A DNA stretch of 5,958 nucleotides from Candidatus Krumholzibacteriia bacterium (GTDB lineage Bacteria; Krumholzibacteriota; Krumholzibacteriia; LZORAL124-64-63), in the NCBI GenBank assembly GCA_014859985.1, contig JACZKN010000042.1:1-5958 (forward strand), read 5' to 3'. Shown one piece after another: positions 1-5,609 of the stretch (positions are counted from its first letter, which is position 1; every line of letters starts with the position of its first letter). The notes under the pieces are model-generated. The model did not search any database, had not been told where the DNA came from, and saw only the letters and a list, made by a program, of their open reading frames with translations. Made by a program: the position numbers and the translations under genes.

Positions 1-205
1 GGCCGCGGCCGGGCCGCTCCTGCGGGGGGCGTGGTCGCTGTGGCCGGTGTTCTGCGCCGCCGGGCTGGTGATGGTCCACAACCACATCGCCAACCTGGCC
101 GTGGCCGGCCCGTTGGCGATGTGGTTGTGGACCATCACCAGCCCGGCGGCGCAGAACACCGGCCACAGCGACCACGCCCCCCGCAGGAGCGGCCCGGCCG
201 CGGCC
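1..205. repeat. Perfect 94-bp inverted repeat with 17-bp spacer at the left edge
   Basis: Positions 1-94 are the exact reverse complement of 112-205, with no mismatch found by reading both arms. The 17 bases between them (95-111) are mostly unpaired. The right arm continues the membrane-protein gene and encodes residues 167-197 on the minus strand. The left arm encodes the same residues on the plus strand, including FCAAGLVMVHNHIAN. The left arm reaches base 1, so the true arm length may be greater. The most likely reading is a fold-back (template-switch) chimera or hairpin at a contig end, because a natural palindrome this long and perfect would be unstable and would destroy the gene. Confidence 0.93.
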
Positions 206-702
206 ACCAGGACGAACGCCGGCAGGATCACCACCAGCGGCCCCCAGTAGTCCAGCAGGGGGTGGTGCCCGGTCGTGGCGATGGGCAGCACGGTCAGGCA
301 CAGGCAGGCGGCGACGAGCCAGGCGTCCAGGAGGCGCCCCCCCAGCCGCACCGCCAGCAGGAGCGCCGCACCCAGGGCGAGGGTGTTGAACGCCAGCATC
401 GCCGCCCGCTCCCGGCCCAGGGGCGAAGCGATGCCCTGCATCAGCGGCGCCACGGCCGCCAGCCCGTAGAACGTGACCGGGCCGGGGTGGTGGAAGCCCA
501 GCCGCGAGTAGGGCCCGTGGCCCAGGGCCAGGTCGGCCGCGTCGCGCACCAGCAGGCCGTTGGCGCTGATGTCGCCGTCGCCGCGCAGATCGGGCGGGAA
601 CACGTGGTGCGGGTTGAACACGAGCACGGCCAGGGCGACCAGCAGGCTCGCCGCGACGGCGTGGGCCAGGGCCCCGCGGGGAGGCGCAGGCACCCCGGTC
701 AT
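1..702 (-). CDS. Polytopic membrane protein, putative GT-C-like glycosyltransferase, N-terminal part (partial)
   Basis: The ATG at 702 is preceded by a GAGGGAG ribosome-binding site. The frame is open to the window edge (234 codons), but only residues 1-197 (702 down to 112) are believable protein. From 111 to 1 the frame enters an inverted copy of itself and encodes antisense nonsense. The credible part is hydrophobic, with likely membrane segments near residues 11-29, 74-90, 101-119, 126-142, 153-169 and 175-192. An acidic first loop (GDGD, 41-44; RD, 53-54) is followed by GPYSRLGFHHPGP (63-75). From memory, a similar GPYSR.G..HPGP pattern occurs in large membrane proteins that look like GT-C, lipid-linked sugar transferases, where acidic residues in the first extracytoplasmic loop are catalytic. 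The function is therefore inferred and the substrate unknown. The gene starts 31 bp after the FMN reductase stop and could be cotranscribed with it. The C-terminal part is absent from the window. Confidence 0.6.
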   Translation of the reverse strand, partial: MTGVPAPPRGALAHAVAASLLVALAVLVFNPHHVFPPDLRGDGDISANGLLVRDAADLALGHGPYSRLGFHHPGPVTFYGLAAVAPLMQGIASPLGRERAAMLAFNTLALGAALLLAVRLGGRLLDAWLVAACLCLTVLPIATTGHHPLLDYWGPLVVILPAFVLVAAAGPLLRGAWSLWPVFCAAGLVMVHNHIANGPATARLAMWLWTITSPAAQNTGHSDHAPRRSGPAAA

Positions 703-733
703 GCTCCCTCGCCCATCGTGCGCGGTCCCCTCC

Positions 734-1267
734 CTACGCCTCCGGCGCCGGTCCCACCGTGATCCGCTGCAGGTCGTCGCACAGCCTGACCAGCCGCTGC
801 TCGATGCCCACCGACAGCCCGCCCTCGGGCGTCCAGTCCGGCGCGGCCACGTAGACGTAGCGGGGCACGATCACCGAGCGGAAATCCAGCATCATGTGGT
901 TGGCCAGGCCCATGATCGACATGTAGCCGCGCAGGCCGCCGGCCTGGCACATGAACCCCACCACCTTGTCGGTGAAGGCGCGGCCGCAGAGCTCGATGAC
1001 GTTCTTGGCCGCCGAGTTGGCGTCGTAGCAGTAGACGGGGGTCGAGATGACCACGTGGCTGGCGGCTGAGACCGCGGCGCCGATCGCGGCCACGCCCGGG
1101 TTGTCCCAGCAGCCGGGGGCGCCGGCGTGGGGCAGGTCCCAGTCCCGAACGTCGACCACGGTGGTCGCGACCCCCCGTGCGGCCAGCAGGCTTTCCAGGC
1201 GCACGGCCAGGGTGTGGGACTTGGGGTTGTTGCCCAGGCCGGTGGAGATGATCGTGGCGTTCTGCAT
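734..1267 (-). CDS. NAD(P)H-dependent FMN reductase family flavoprotein
   Basis: This is a 177-aa cytoplasmic protein with a flavodoxin-like fold, of the NADPH-dependent FMN reductase type. Such enzymes pass electrons from NAD(P)H through bound FMN to flavins, quinones or other acceptors. An N-terminal beta strand leads into the FMN phosphate loop STGLGNNPKSHTLA (8-21). A second flavin-contacting segment is STPVYCYDANSAAKNVIEL (75-93), typical of the TPxY...KN.I motif, and a Gly-rich loop QAGGLRGYMSIMG lies at 108-120. Length is normal for the family. A TTG eight codons upstream (1291) is in frame, but the ATG at 1267 fits the usual family N-terminus, where the first strand starts within a few residues. 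No strong Shine-Dalgarno is seen, only a G-run 11-16 bases upstream. A -10-like TATCTT lies 41 bp upstream. The physiological acceptor cannot be told from sequence. Confidence 0.85.
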   Translation of the reverse strand: MQNATIISTGLGNNPKSHTLAVRLESLLAARGVATTVVDVRDWDLPHAGAPGCWDNPGVAAIGAAVSAASHVVISTPVYCYDANSAAKNVIELCGRAFTDKVVGFMCQAGGLRGYMSIMGLANHMMLDFRSVIVPRYVYVAAPDWTPEGGLSVGIEQRLVRLCDDLQRITVGPAPEA

Positions 1268-1308
1268 GGTTCGTGGCGCCCCCCGTTGCAACCGGTGAGA
1301 AAGCCTTC

Positions 1309-1314
1309 AAGATA
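1309..1314 (-). promoter_or_regulatory. Weak -10-like hexamer upstream of the FMN reductase
   Basis: The 75-bp gap between the ABC-F gene and the reductase contains TATCTT on the minus strand, in the context CCTATCTTG. A transcript starting about 7 bp downstream would have a leader of about 34 nt. No -35 resembling TTGACA lies 16-18 bp upstream; those positions are G/C only. It is listed mainly because the same octamer-like context occurs in the other two larger gaps. No terminator-like hairpin with a T-run is seen in this gap. Confidence 0.2.
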
Positions 1315-1342
1315 GGTGCGGACCGTTCCTGCCGCCGCGCCG

Positions 1343-2986
1343 CTACCGATGCACCCCCGCCGCCTCGCTCCCGGTGCGCGCCACGAACTCCGCGTACGAC
1401 CCGTCGTACACCAGCGGCGGCAGCGCCGGCTCGCCGTCCTCGCCCGGCCGCAGCTCCAGCACCCGCGAGCTGAGGCCCCGCAGGAAGGTGCGGTCGTGGC
1501 TGACGAAGAGCATGGTGCCCTCGAAGTCCTTGAGCGCCGCCACCAGCATCTCCTTGGTCTCGAGGTCCAGGTGGTTGGTCGGCTCGTCCAGGACCAGGAA
1601 GTTGGGGGGATCGAAGAGCATCAGCGCCAGCACCAGCCGCGACCGCTCGCCGCCCGAGAGGATGCGCACCGGCTTGTCCACGTCGTCGCCGCTGAACTGG
1701 AACGCCCCCAGCAGGGAGCGCAGGGTGCCCTGGCCTTCGACGGGAAACGCCTTCTGCGCCGTGGTGAACACGGTCAAGGACGGGTCGAGCTGCTCGAGGG
1801 ACTGCTGGGCGAAGTAGCCCACCTTCACGTTCGCCCCCAGGCGCACGCTGCCCGCGTCGGGCGCCAGGACGCCCGCCACCAGCTTCAGCAGCGTCGTCTT
1901 GCCGGCGCCGTTGCGGCCCAGCACGCACCAGCGCTCGGTGCGCCGCAGCATCAGGTCGAAGCCGTCGTAGACGACCCGCGCGCCGTAGCGCTTGGCCAGG
2001 CCCTTCAGCTCGGCCACGTCCTCGCCCGAGCGGGGCGGCTGGCGGAACTGGAACTCCACGATCCGGCGCCGCCGCGGCGGCTCGACCAGCTCGATCTTCT
2101 CCAGCTTCTTGACCCGGCTCTGCACCTGGGCGGCCTTGGCCGCGTGGGAGGCGAAGCGCTCGACGAAGCGCCGCTCCTTGGCCAGCATGGACTGCTGCCG
2201 GGCGTAGGTGGCCTCGCGGTTGGCCTCGGCCAGGGCGCGCTGGCGCACGAAATTGTCGTAGTCGCCGGTGTAGCAGACGAACTCGCCGCCGTCGATGTCG
2301 ATGATGCGGCCGACCACCCGGTTCATGAAGTCCTTGTCGTGGCAGGTCAGCAGCACCGTGCCCGGGTAGTCGCGCAGGAACTTCTCGAGCCAGAGGATGG
2401 ACTCGATGTCCAGGTGGTTGGTGGGCTCGTCCATCAGCAGCACGTCCGGGCGGGCCAGCAGCACCCGCGCCATGCCGATGCGCATCTTCCAGCCGCCGGA
2501 CAGGGCGCCGCAGTCCCCGTCCACCTGCGCGTCGGCGAAGCCCAGGCCGTGCAGGACCTCGCGGGCGCGGGCCTCCAGCTCGTAGCCGCCCAGGCCCTGG
2601 TAGTCGTCCTGCACCTCGCCGAAGCGGTGCAGGATGCGCTCCATGCGGTCCGCCTGCGCGGGGTCGGCCAGGGCCGCCTGCAGCGCCTCCAGCTCGTGGT
2701 GCAGCTCGCCGATGCGCCCGCAGCCGGCGATGGTCTCGTCCAGCACCGAGCGGCCCGTCATCTCGCCGATGTCCTGGCGGAAGTAGCCGACGGTGGTGCG
2801 CCGGGGGACCGACACCGAGCCCTCGTCGGGCTCCTCCTCGCCGGTGATCAGGCGGAAGACCGTGGTCTTGCCGGCCCCGTTGGGACCGACCAGGCCCGCC
2901 TTCTCGCCCGGGTTGAGCTGGAAGGAGGTCTCGACGAACAGGATCTGGCGTCCGTGGCGCTTGGAGACGTTGGTCAGGGTGATCAA
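1343..2986 (-). CDS. ABC-F family ATPase (translation factor type)
   Basis: This is a 547-aa soluble protein with two ABC ATPase domains and no membrane segments, the hallmark of ABC-F proteins, which bind the ribosomal E site and act on stalled or initiating ribosomes. Domain 1 has Walker A GPNGAGKT (34-41), signature LSGGW (162-166), Walker B with DEPTNHLD (186-193) and an H-switch CHDKDF (215-220). A basic, helical linker spans about 242-325 and holds RQQSMLAKERRF and KKLEKIELVEPPRRRR; by family analogy it contacts P-site tRNA. Domain 2 has GRNGAGKT (357-364), LSGGE (443-447), DEPTNHLD (467-474) and SHDRTFL (496-502). It ends soon after domain 2, so it lacks the C-terminal coiled-coil extension of Uup or YheS and is close to EttA/YbiT length. 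The first-domain LSGGW resembles the YheS/ABCF3 group, so no symbol is assigned. It starts with TTG, 4 bp after the proS stop. Confidence 0.93.
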   Translation of the reverse strand: MITLTNVSKRHGRQILFVETSFQLNPGEKAGLVGPNGAGKTTVFRLITGEEEPDEGSVSVPRRTTVGYFRQDIGEMTGRSVLDETIAGCGRIGELHHELEALQAALADPAQADRMERILHRFGEVQDDYQGLGGYELEARAREVLHGLGFADAQVDGDCGALSGGWKMRIGMARVLLARPDVLLMDEPTNHLDIESILWLEKFLRDYPGTVLLTCHDKDFMNRVVGRIIDIDGGEFVCYTGDYDNFVRQRALAEANREATYARQQSMLAKERRFVERFASHAAKAAQVQSRVKKLEKIELVEPPRRRRIVEFQFRQPPRSGEDVAELKGLAKRYGARVVYDGFDLMLRRTERWCVLGRNGAGKTTLLKLVAGVLAPDAGSVRLGANVKVGYFAQQSLEQLDPSLTVFTTAQKAFPVEGQGTLRSLLGAFQFSGDDVDKPVRILSGGERSRLVLALMLFDPPNFLVLDEPTNHLDLETKEMLVAALKDFEGTMLFVSHDRTFLRGLSSRVLELRPGEDGEPALPPLVYDGSYAEFVARTGSEAAGVHR

Positions 2987-2993
2987 CGCTCTA
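2984..2993 (-). promoter_or_regulatory. proS stop / ABC-F TTG start junction
   Basis: On the minus strand the proS stop TAG (2993-2991) is followed by four bases (AGCG) and then TTG (2986-2984), which opens the sequence ITLTNVSKRHG typical of an ABC-F N-terminus. No in-frame ATG or GTG near this point would give a better start, and no strong Shine-Dalgarno is visible; AGGCG about 12 bases upstream is the nearest candidate. The spacing suggests termination-reinitiation coupling with proS, keeping ABC-F output tied to and lower than ProRS output. The coupling is inferred; the geometry is seen directly. Confidence 0.6.
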
Positions 2994-4472
2994 GTACGCC
3001 TGGGCGAAGACGACCCGCCCCACCGACGGCCTGCCGCACTTCACGCACTGCCCCGGCGTCTCGTCCCGCCCGAACGGCAGGTTGCGGATGGTGACCTTGG
3101 TCTCGTCCTGGATCCGCTTCTCGCAGGCCCCGTCGCCGCACCAGTGGCCGTGGGCGAAGCCTCCGCCCCGGTTGGCGAACAGGTCGACGAAATCGTCCCA
3201 CGCCTCGACCACGTGGGTGTTCTCCTCGCGCCGCTTGAGCGCGCGGTCGAACAGGTCCTGCTGGATGCGCTCCAGTTCGGCCCCCACCGCCTCGGCCAGG
3301 ACGTCGAAGCCTGCGGCCTGCTTCCTGCGGTCGTGGCGCGCGGCCATCATCACCTGCTGGCCGGCCAGGTCGCGGGGCCCCAGCTCCAGGCGCAGGGGCA
3401 CGCCCTTGGCCTCCCACTCGGCGTACTTCCAGCCCGGACGCATGTTGTCGCGCTTGTCCACGTGCACCGGCCCGACGACCGGGCGCAGCTGCGCGGCGAT
3501 CCGGTCGGCCGCGGCGCAGACCTCGGCCATCTCCTGGTCGCTCTTCCAGATCGGCACGATCACGGCCTTGGTGCCGGCGATGCGCGGCGGCAGCACCAGG
3601 CCGTCGTCGTCGCTGTGGACCATGATCAGGGCGCCGATGATGCGCGTGGACATGCCCCAGCTGGTGGCCCACACGTGCTCGACCTTGCCCTCCTTGTCCT
3701 GGAACTTCACGTCGAAGGCCTTGGCGAAGTTCTGGCCCAGGTCGTGGCTGGTGCCCGCCTGCAGGGCCTTGTTGTCCTGCATCAGGGCCTCGATGGAGTA
3801 GGTCTCCACCGCGCCGGCGAAGCGCTCGTTGGCGGTCTTGGCCCCGGTGATCACCGGCATGGCCAGGATCTCCTCGGCGAACCAGCGGTAGACCTCCAGC
3901 ATCTGCAGCGTCTCCTGGCGCCCTTCCTCGGCCGTGGCGTGGGCGGTGTGGCCCTCCTGCCAGAGGAATTCCGTGGTGCGCAGGAACATGCGCGTGCGCA
4001 GCTCCCAGCGCATGACGTTTGCCCACTGGTTGATGAGGATGGGCAGGTCCCGGTAGCTCTGGATCCACTTGCGGTACTGGTCCCAGATCACCGTCTCGCT
4101 GGTGGGGCGGATGACGTACTCCTCCTCCAGCTTCGAGTCCGGGTCCGGCACGACCGTGACCTTCCCGTCCACCACGACCTGCTTGAGCCGGTGGTGGGTG
4201 ACGATGGCGCACTCCTTGGCGAAGCCCTCCACGTGCTCGGCCTCCTTCGCCAGGAAGCTCTTGGGGATCAGCAGCGGGAAGTAGGCGTTGACGTGGCCCA
4301 GTTCCTTGAACTTCGCGTCGAGGGTGGCCTGGATGTTCTCCCAGATGGCGTACCCGTTGGGCCGGATGACCATGCAGCCGCGCACGGGGCTGTTCTCGGC
4401 CAGCTCCGCGGCCTGGATGACGTCCTGGTACCAGCGGCTGTAGTCCTCGGAGCGCTTGGTGATGTTGGCCAT
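2991..4472 (-). CDS. proS: Prolyl-tRNA synthetase, archaeal/eukaryal type (type 3)
   Basis: This is a 493-aa class II aminoacyl-tRNA synthetase that charges tRNA(Pro) with proline at the expense of ATP in the cytoplasm. The catalytic domain includes RPTSE (122-126, proline/ATP pocket), motif 2 around RTRMFLRTTEFLWQEGH (159-175), GTSHDLGQNF (240-249) and motif 3 region GMSTRIIGALIMVHSDD (273-289). An anticodon-binding domain follows (about 300-400). The C-terminal domain has cysteines C445, C450, C476 and C479, the same 5- and 3-residue spacing as the zinc site of the Thermus-type enzyme, and the chain ends in Tyr, a hallmark of this type. The bacterial-type editing insertion between motifs 2 and 3 is absent, as expected for type 3. 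The ATG at 4472 has a GGGAAGGG ribosome-binding site directly upstream. A GTG ten codons upstream is in frame but less likely. Confidence 0.97.
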   Translation of the reverse strand: MANITKRSEDYSRWYQDVIQAAELAENSPVRGCMVIRPNGYAIWENIQATLDAKFKELGHVNAYFPLLIPKSFLAKEAEHVEGFAKECAIVTHHRLKQVVVDGKVTVVPDPDSKLEEEYVIRPTSETVIWDQYRKWIQSYRDLPILINQWANVMRWELRTRMFLRTTEFLWQEGHTAHATAEEGRQETLQMLEVYRWFAEEILAMPVITGAKTANERFAGAVETYSIEALMQDNKALQAGTSHDLGQNFAKAFDVKFQDKEGKVEHVWATSWGMSTRIIGALIMVHSDDDGLVLPPRIAGTKAVIVPIWKSDQEMAEVCAAADRIAAQLRPVVGPVHVDKRDNMRPGWKYAEWEAKGVPLRLELGPRDLAGQQVMMAARHDRRKQAAGFDVLAEAVGAELERIQQDLFDRALKRREENTHVVEAWDDFVDLFANRGGGFAHGHWCGDGACEKRIQDETKVTIRNLPFGRDETPGQCVKCGRPSVGRVVFAQAY

Positions 4473-4474
4473 GG

Positions 4475-4482
4475 CCCTTCCC
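4475..4482 (-). promoter_or_regulatory. Ribosome-binding site of proS
   Basis: GGGAAGGG ends 2 bases before the ATG at 4472, and GAGGG just upstream overlaps it. This purine tract supports the ATG over the in-frame GTG at 4502, which has no comparable tract at the right distance. Confidence 0.55.
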
Positions 4483-4554
4483 TCGTCGGCTGGAGCGTGC
4501 ACGGGTGCGCCGCGGCCTCGTCGGGCCGGGTACGCGCAGCGTCGGCAAGCGGGC

Positions 4555-4582
4555 AAGATAGCACGCCCGGAGCCGGGTGCAA
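4555..4582 (-). promoter_or_regulatory. Candidate sigma70-type promoter for proS and the ABC-F gene
   Basis: On the minus strand TTGCAC (4582-4577) and TATCTT (4560-4555) are separated by 16 bp. TG lies one base upstream of the -10 (TGCTATCTT), making an extended -10 that can offset a weak -35. The promoter lies entirely within the 122-bp gap after the CHAD gene stop. Transcription would begin near 4548, giving a leader of about 75 nt before proS. The spacer holds an imperfect palindrome (4561-4580). This assignment rests on hexamer matching alone. Confidence 0.4.
4561..4580. repeat. Imperfect palindrome in the proS promoter spacer
   Basis: The 20 bases read GCAC-GC-CCGG-AG-CCGG-GTGC on the plus strand: the GCAC/GTGC and CCGG/CCGG arms pair, with a 2-nt bulge on one side. 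The core CCCGG-AG-CCGGG is a perfect 5-bp inverted repeat. It lies between the -10 and -35 of the candidate proS promoter and 14 bp after the CHAD stop. It could be an operator or a weak transcript hairpin, but no T-run follows, so it does not look like an intrinsic terminator. Short GC palindromes are common in DNA of this composition. Confidence 0.35.
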
Positions 4583-4594
4583 AGGCACCGCGGC

Positions 4595-5461
4595 CTAGGC
4601 CCCGTTCCCGAGCATCCGCTCCAGCAGCCGGGCGTTCACCGGGCCGGCGAAGCGGGACAGCGCCGCCGGCAGGCGCCGCGCCTCGGCCCGCTGCCGCTGG
4701 TAGAGCAGCACCCGCCAGGCGCCCAGGGCCTGCAGCGCCGCCGGCGACCACTCGTCCCGGGCCAGCCGCACCAGCAGGGCGTGCTGCACGGCGGTATCGT
4801 TGAACGCGCCGAGGCGGCCCTGCAGGCGGCGCAGGGCCGCCAGCAGCCGGCGCCGGTCCTTGGACGCGGGTTGCACCTCCAGCCCGTAGCGCAGGCGCTT
4901 GGCCCGCTTGCGCAGGCGGTGCCACGATTCGGGGGGGCTGTCCGCGTCCAGGCTGCCGGCATCCTTCGCCACCTGCTCCCAGGTCCGGCGCACCCGGTCG
5001 GCCAGCAGGCCGTCCAGGTGCCCCTGAGGGTCGGTGAAGATCTCCGGCAAGAGGCGCTCCAGCACCCGGCACTGGCCCCGGAACAGGTCCCCCGCCAGGT
5101 ACCCCTCCAGCAGCTCCCGGGCCCACTGCTGCTCCCGGCGCAGGTGCTGCCACACCTCGCGGCCGCCGGGTTCCAGCCCGGGCGGCAGCATGGCGACCCA
5201 GGCCTCCTCCGTGGCGATCAGCACGTCCAGGTCCCGCAGCTGGCCGGTGCGGCCGGTGATGTCGCGCAGGGTACCCCGCACCTGGCCCACCGCCGGCTGA
5301 GGCAGATCGCCCCGCAACTGGTCGGCCAGGGCGCGGAGGCGCCGCAGGTGGGTGCGCAGCTGGTGGACGGTCTCGGGCTGCGGCTGGGTGCCGCAGGCGG
5401 CGGCGTGCCGGCGGACGATGTCCCACCACTGCCGGGCGTAGCTGTCGACCGCTGCGGGCAT
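4595..5461 (-). CDS. CHAD-domain protein
   Basis: This is a 288-aa, almost wholly alpha-helical, Arg-rich cytoplasmic protein. CHAD domains are built of two four-helix halves around a basic pore and bind inorganic polyphosphate. The first half carries VHQLRTHLRRLR (32-43, conserved His 33) and RDLDV (76-80). The second carries HRLRKRAKRLRY (181-192, His 181) and LGAFNDTAV (217-225). The repeated H..R....R.LR pattern is the family signature. No CYTH/triphosphatase domain is fused, so this is a stand-alone CHAD protein with no visible catalytic partner in the window. The frame extends 38 codons further upstream, but the ATG at 5461 has an AGGAGG ribosome-binding site and begins where the conserved fold begins. 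It is followed 122 bp later by proS. A polyphosphate-binding role is inferred from the family; the cellular function is not established here. Confidence 0.88.
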   Translation of the reverse strand: MPAAVDSYARQWWDIVRRHAAACGTQPQPETVHQLRTHLRRLRALADQLRGDLPQPAVGQVRGTLRDITGRTGQLRDLDVLIATEEAWVAMLPPGLEPGGREVWQHLRREQQWARELLEGYLAGDLFRGQCRVLERLLPEIFTDPQGHLDGLLADRVRRTWEQVAKDAGSLDADSPPESWHRLRKRAKRLRYGLEVQPASKDRRRLLAALRRLQGRLGAFNDTAVQHALLVRLARDEWSPAALQALGAWRVLLYQRQRAEARRLPAALSRFAGPVNARLLERMLGNGA

Positions 5462-5464
5462 GGT

Positions 5465-5470
5465 CCTCCT
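5465..5470 (-). promoter_or_regulatory. Consensus Shine-Dalgarno of the CHAD gene
   Basis: AGGAGG on the minus strand sits 3 bases before the ATG at 5461 and decides the start codon against the longer in-frame option. It is the strongest ribosome-binding site in the window. It lies inside one arm of a 9-bp inverted repeat. Confidence 0.75.
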
Positions 5471-5496
5471 GCGGCCCCTGGGCGGAGCCTGCCACC

Positions 5497-5525
5497 ATGA
5501 TAGCCGAAGCGGAGCCCGGGCCCAA
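5497..5525 (-). promoter_or_regulatory. Candidate sigma70-type promoter for the CHAD gene
   Basis: On the minus strand TTGGGC (5525-5520) and TATCAT (5502-5497) are separated by exactly 17 bp. The -10 matches TATAAT at 5 of 6 positions; the -35 matches only TTG. The predicted start near 5490 gives a leader of about 29 nt that includes the AGGAGG site. The rest of the 148-bp gap (5526-5609) shows no hairpin plus T-run that would end transcription of the upstream gene. Confidence 0.4.
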
Positions 5526-5609
5526 GGAAACCGGAGGACCAGACGCGGGAACCGGACGCGACCGCAGATGGGCACGCAGGGCGATGGGGCGGCGGGACGG
5601 CGAACCGGG

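Larger units (their letters stand above)
5461..5541 (-). promoter_or_regulatory. Possible SD-masking inverted repeat in the CHAD leader
   Basis: On the minus strand TGGTCCTCC (5541-5533) is the exact complement of GGAGGACCA (5469-5461), which covers most of the Shine-Dalgarno and the first base of the start codon. Folding would leave a 63-nt loop. A transcript reading through from the upstream gene would carry both arms, while one starting at the candidate promoter at 5497-5525 would lack the masking arm. The pairing is seen in the sequence; the regulatory role is inferred, and chance matching in G/C-rich DNA is possible. Confidence 0.3.

Noticed and set aside
1..205. Invertible (phase-variation) switch at the left inverted repeat
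   Set aside because: The spacer is only 17 bp and carries no promoter or coding cassette, and no recombinase gene is in view. An assembly or library artefact is simpler.
47..250. Plus-strand 67-codon frame containing FCAAGLVMVHNHIAN
   Set aside because: Its N-terminal part is the fold-back copy of the membrane-protein gene and the rest is antisense of the same gene, so it is not a separate gene.
1268..1342. Intrinsic terminator between the ABC-F and FMN reductase genes
   Set aside because: No stable hairpin followed by a T-run is seen on the minus strand, so read-through cannot be excluded.
699..1928. 409-codon minus-strand frame overlapping the ABC-F and FMN reductase genes
   Set aside because: It is out of frame with both well-supported proteins, and its product is Arg/Gly/Ala-rich low complexity.
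1316..3094. Open plus-strand frame of 592 codons opposite the ABC-F gene
   Set aside because: It is an antisense shadow produced by G/C-rich third codon positions. It encodes a low-complexity His/Gln/Arg/Val/Ala/Leu-rich product with no domain, while the minus strand encodes a full ABC-F protein.
4481..4524. Direct repeat CCTCGTCGG (4481-4489 and 4516-4524) in the proS leader, considered as part of a T-box or leader control
   Set aside because: There is no T-box core, specifier hairpin, terminator or proline-rich leader peptide. A 9-bp G/C-rich direct repeat is weak evidence alone.
2793..4598. Open plus-strand frame of 601 codons opposite proS
   Set aside because: It is antisense to an intact ProRS with all catalytic motifs. 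The translated product has biased composition and no recognisable family.
4473..5525. 351-codon N-terminal extension of proS across the upstream gap and CHAD gene
   Set aside because: The frame is open only because of base composition. The ProRS fold starts at MANITKRSEDYS, with a ribosome-binding site at 4475-4482, and the extension overlaps the CHAD gene in another frame.
5532..5570. Direct repeats of GACGCG and ACCGGA downstream of the GAF-like gene, considered as a terminator or operator
   Set aside because: The copies are direct rather than inverted, short, and of a composition expected here; they form no convincing hairpin.
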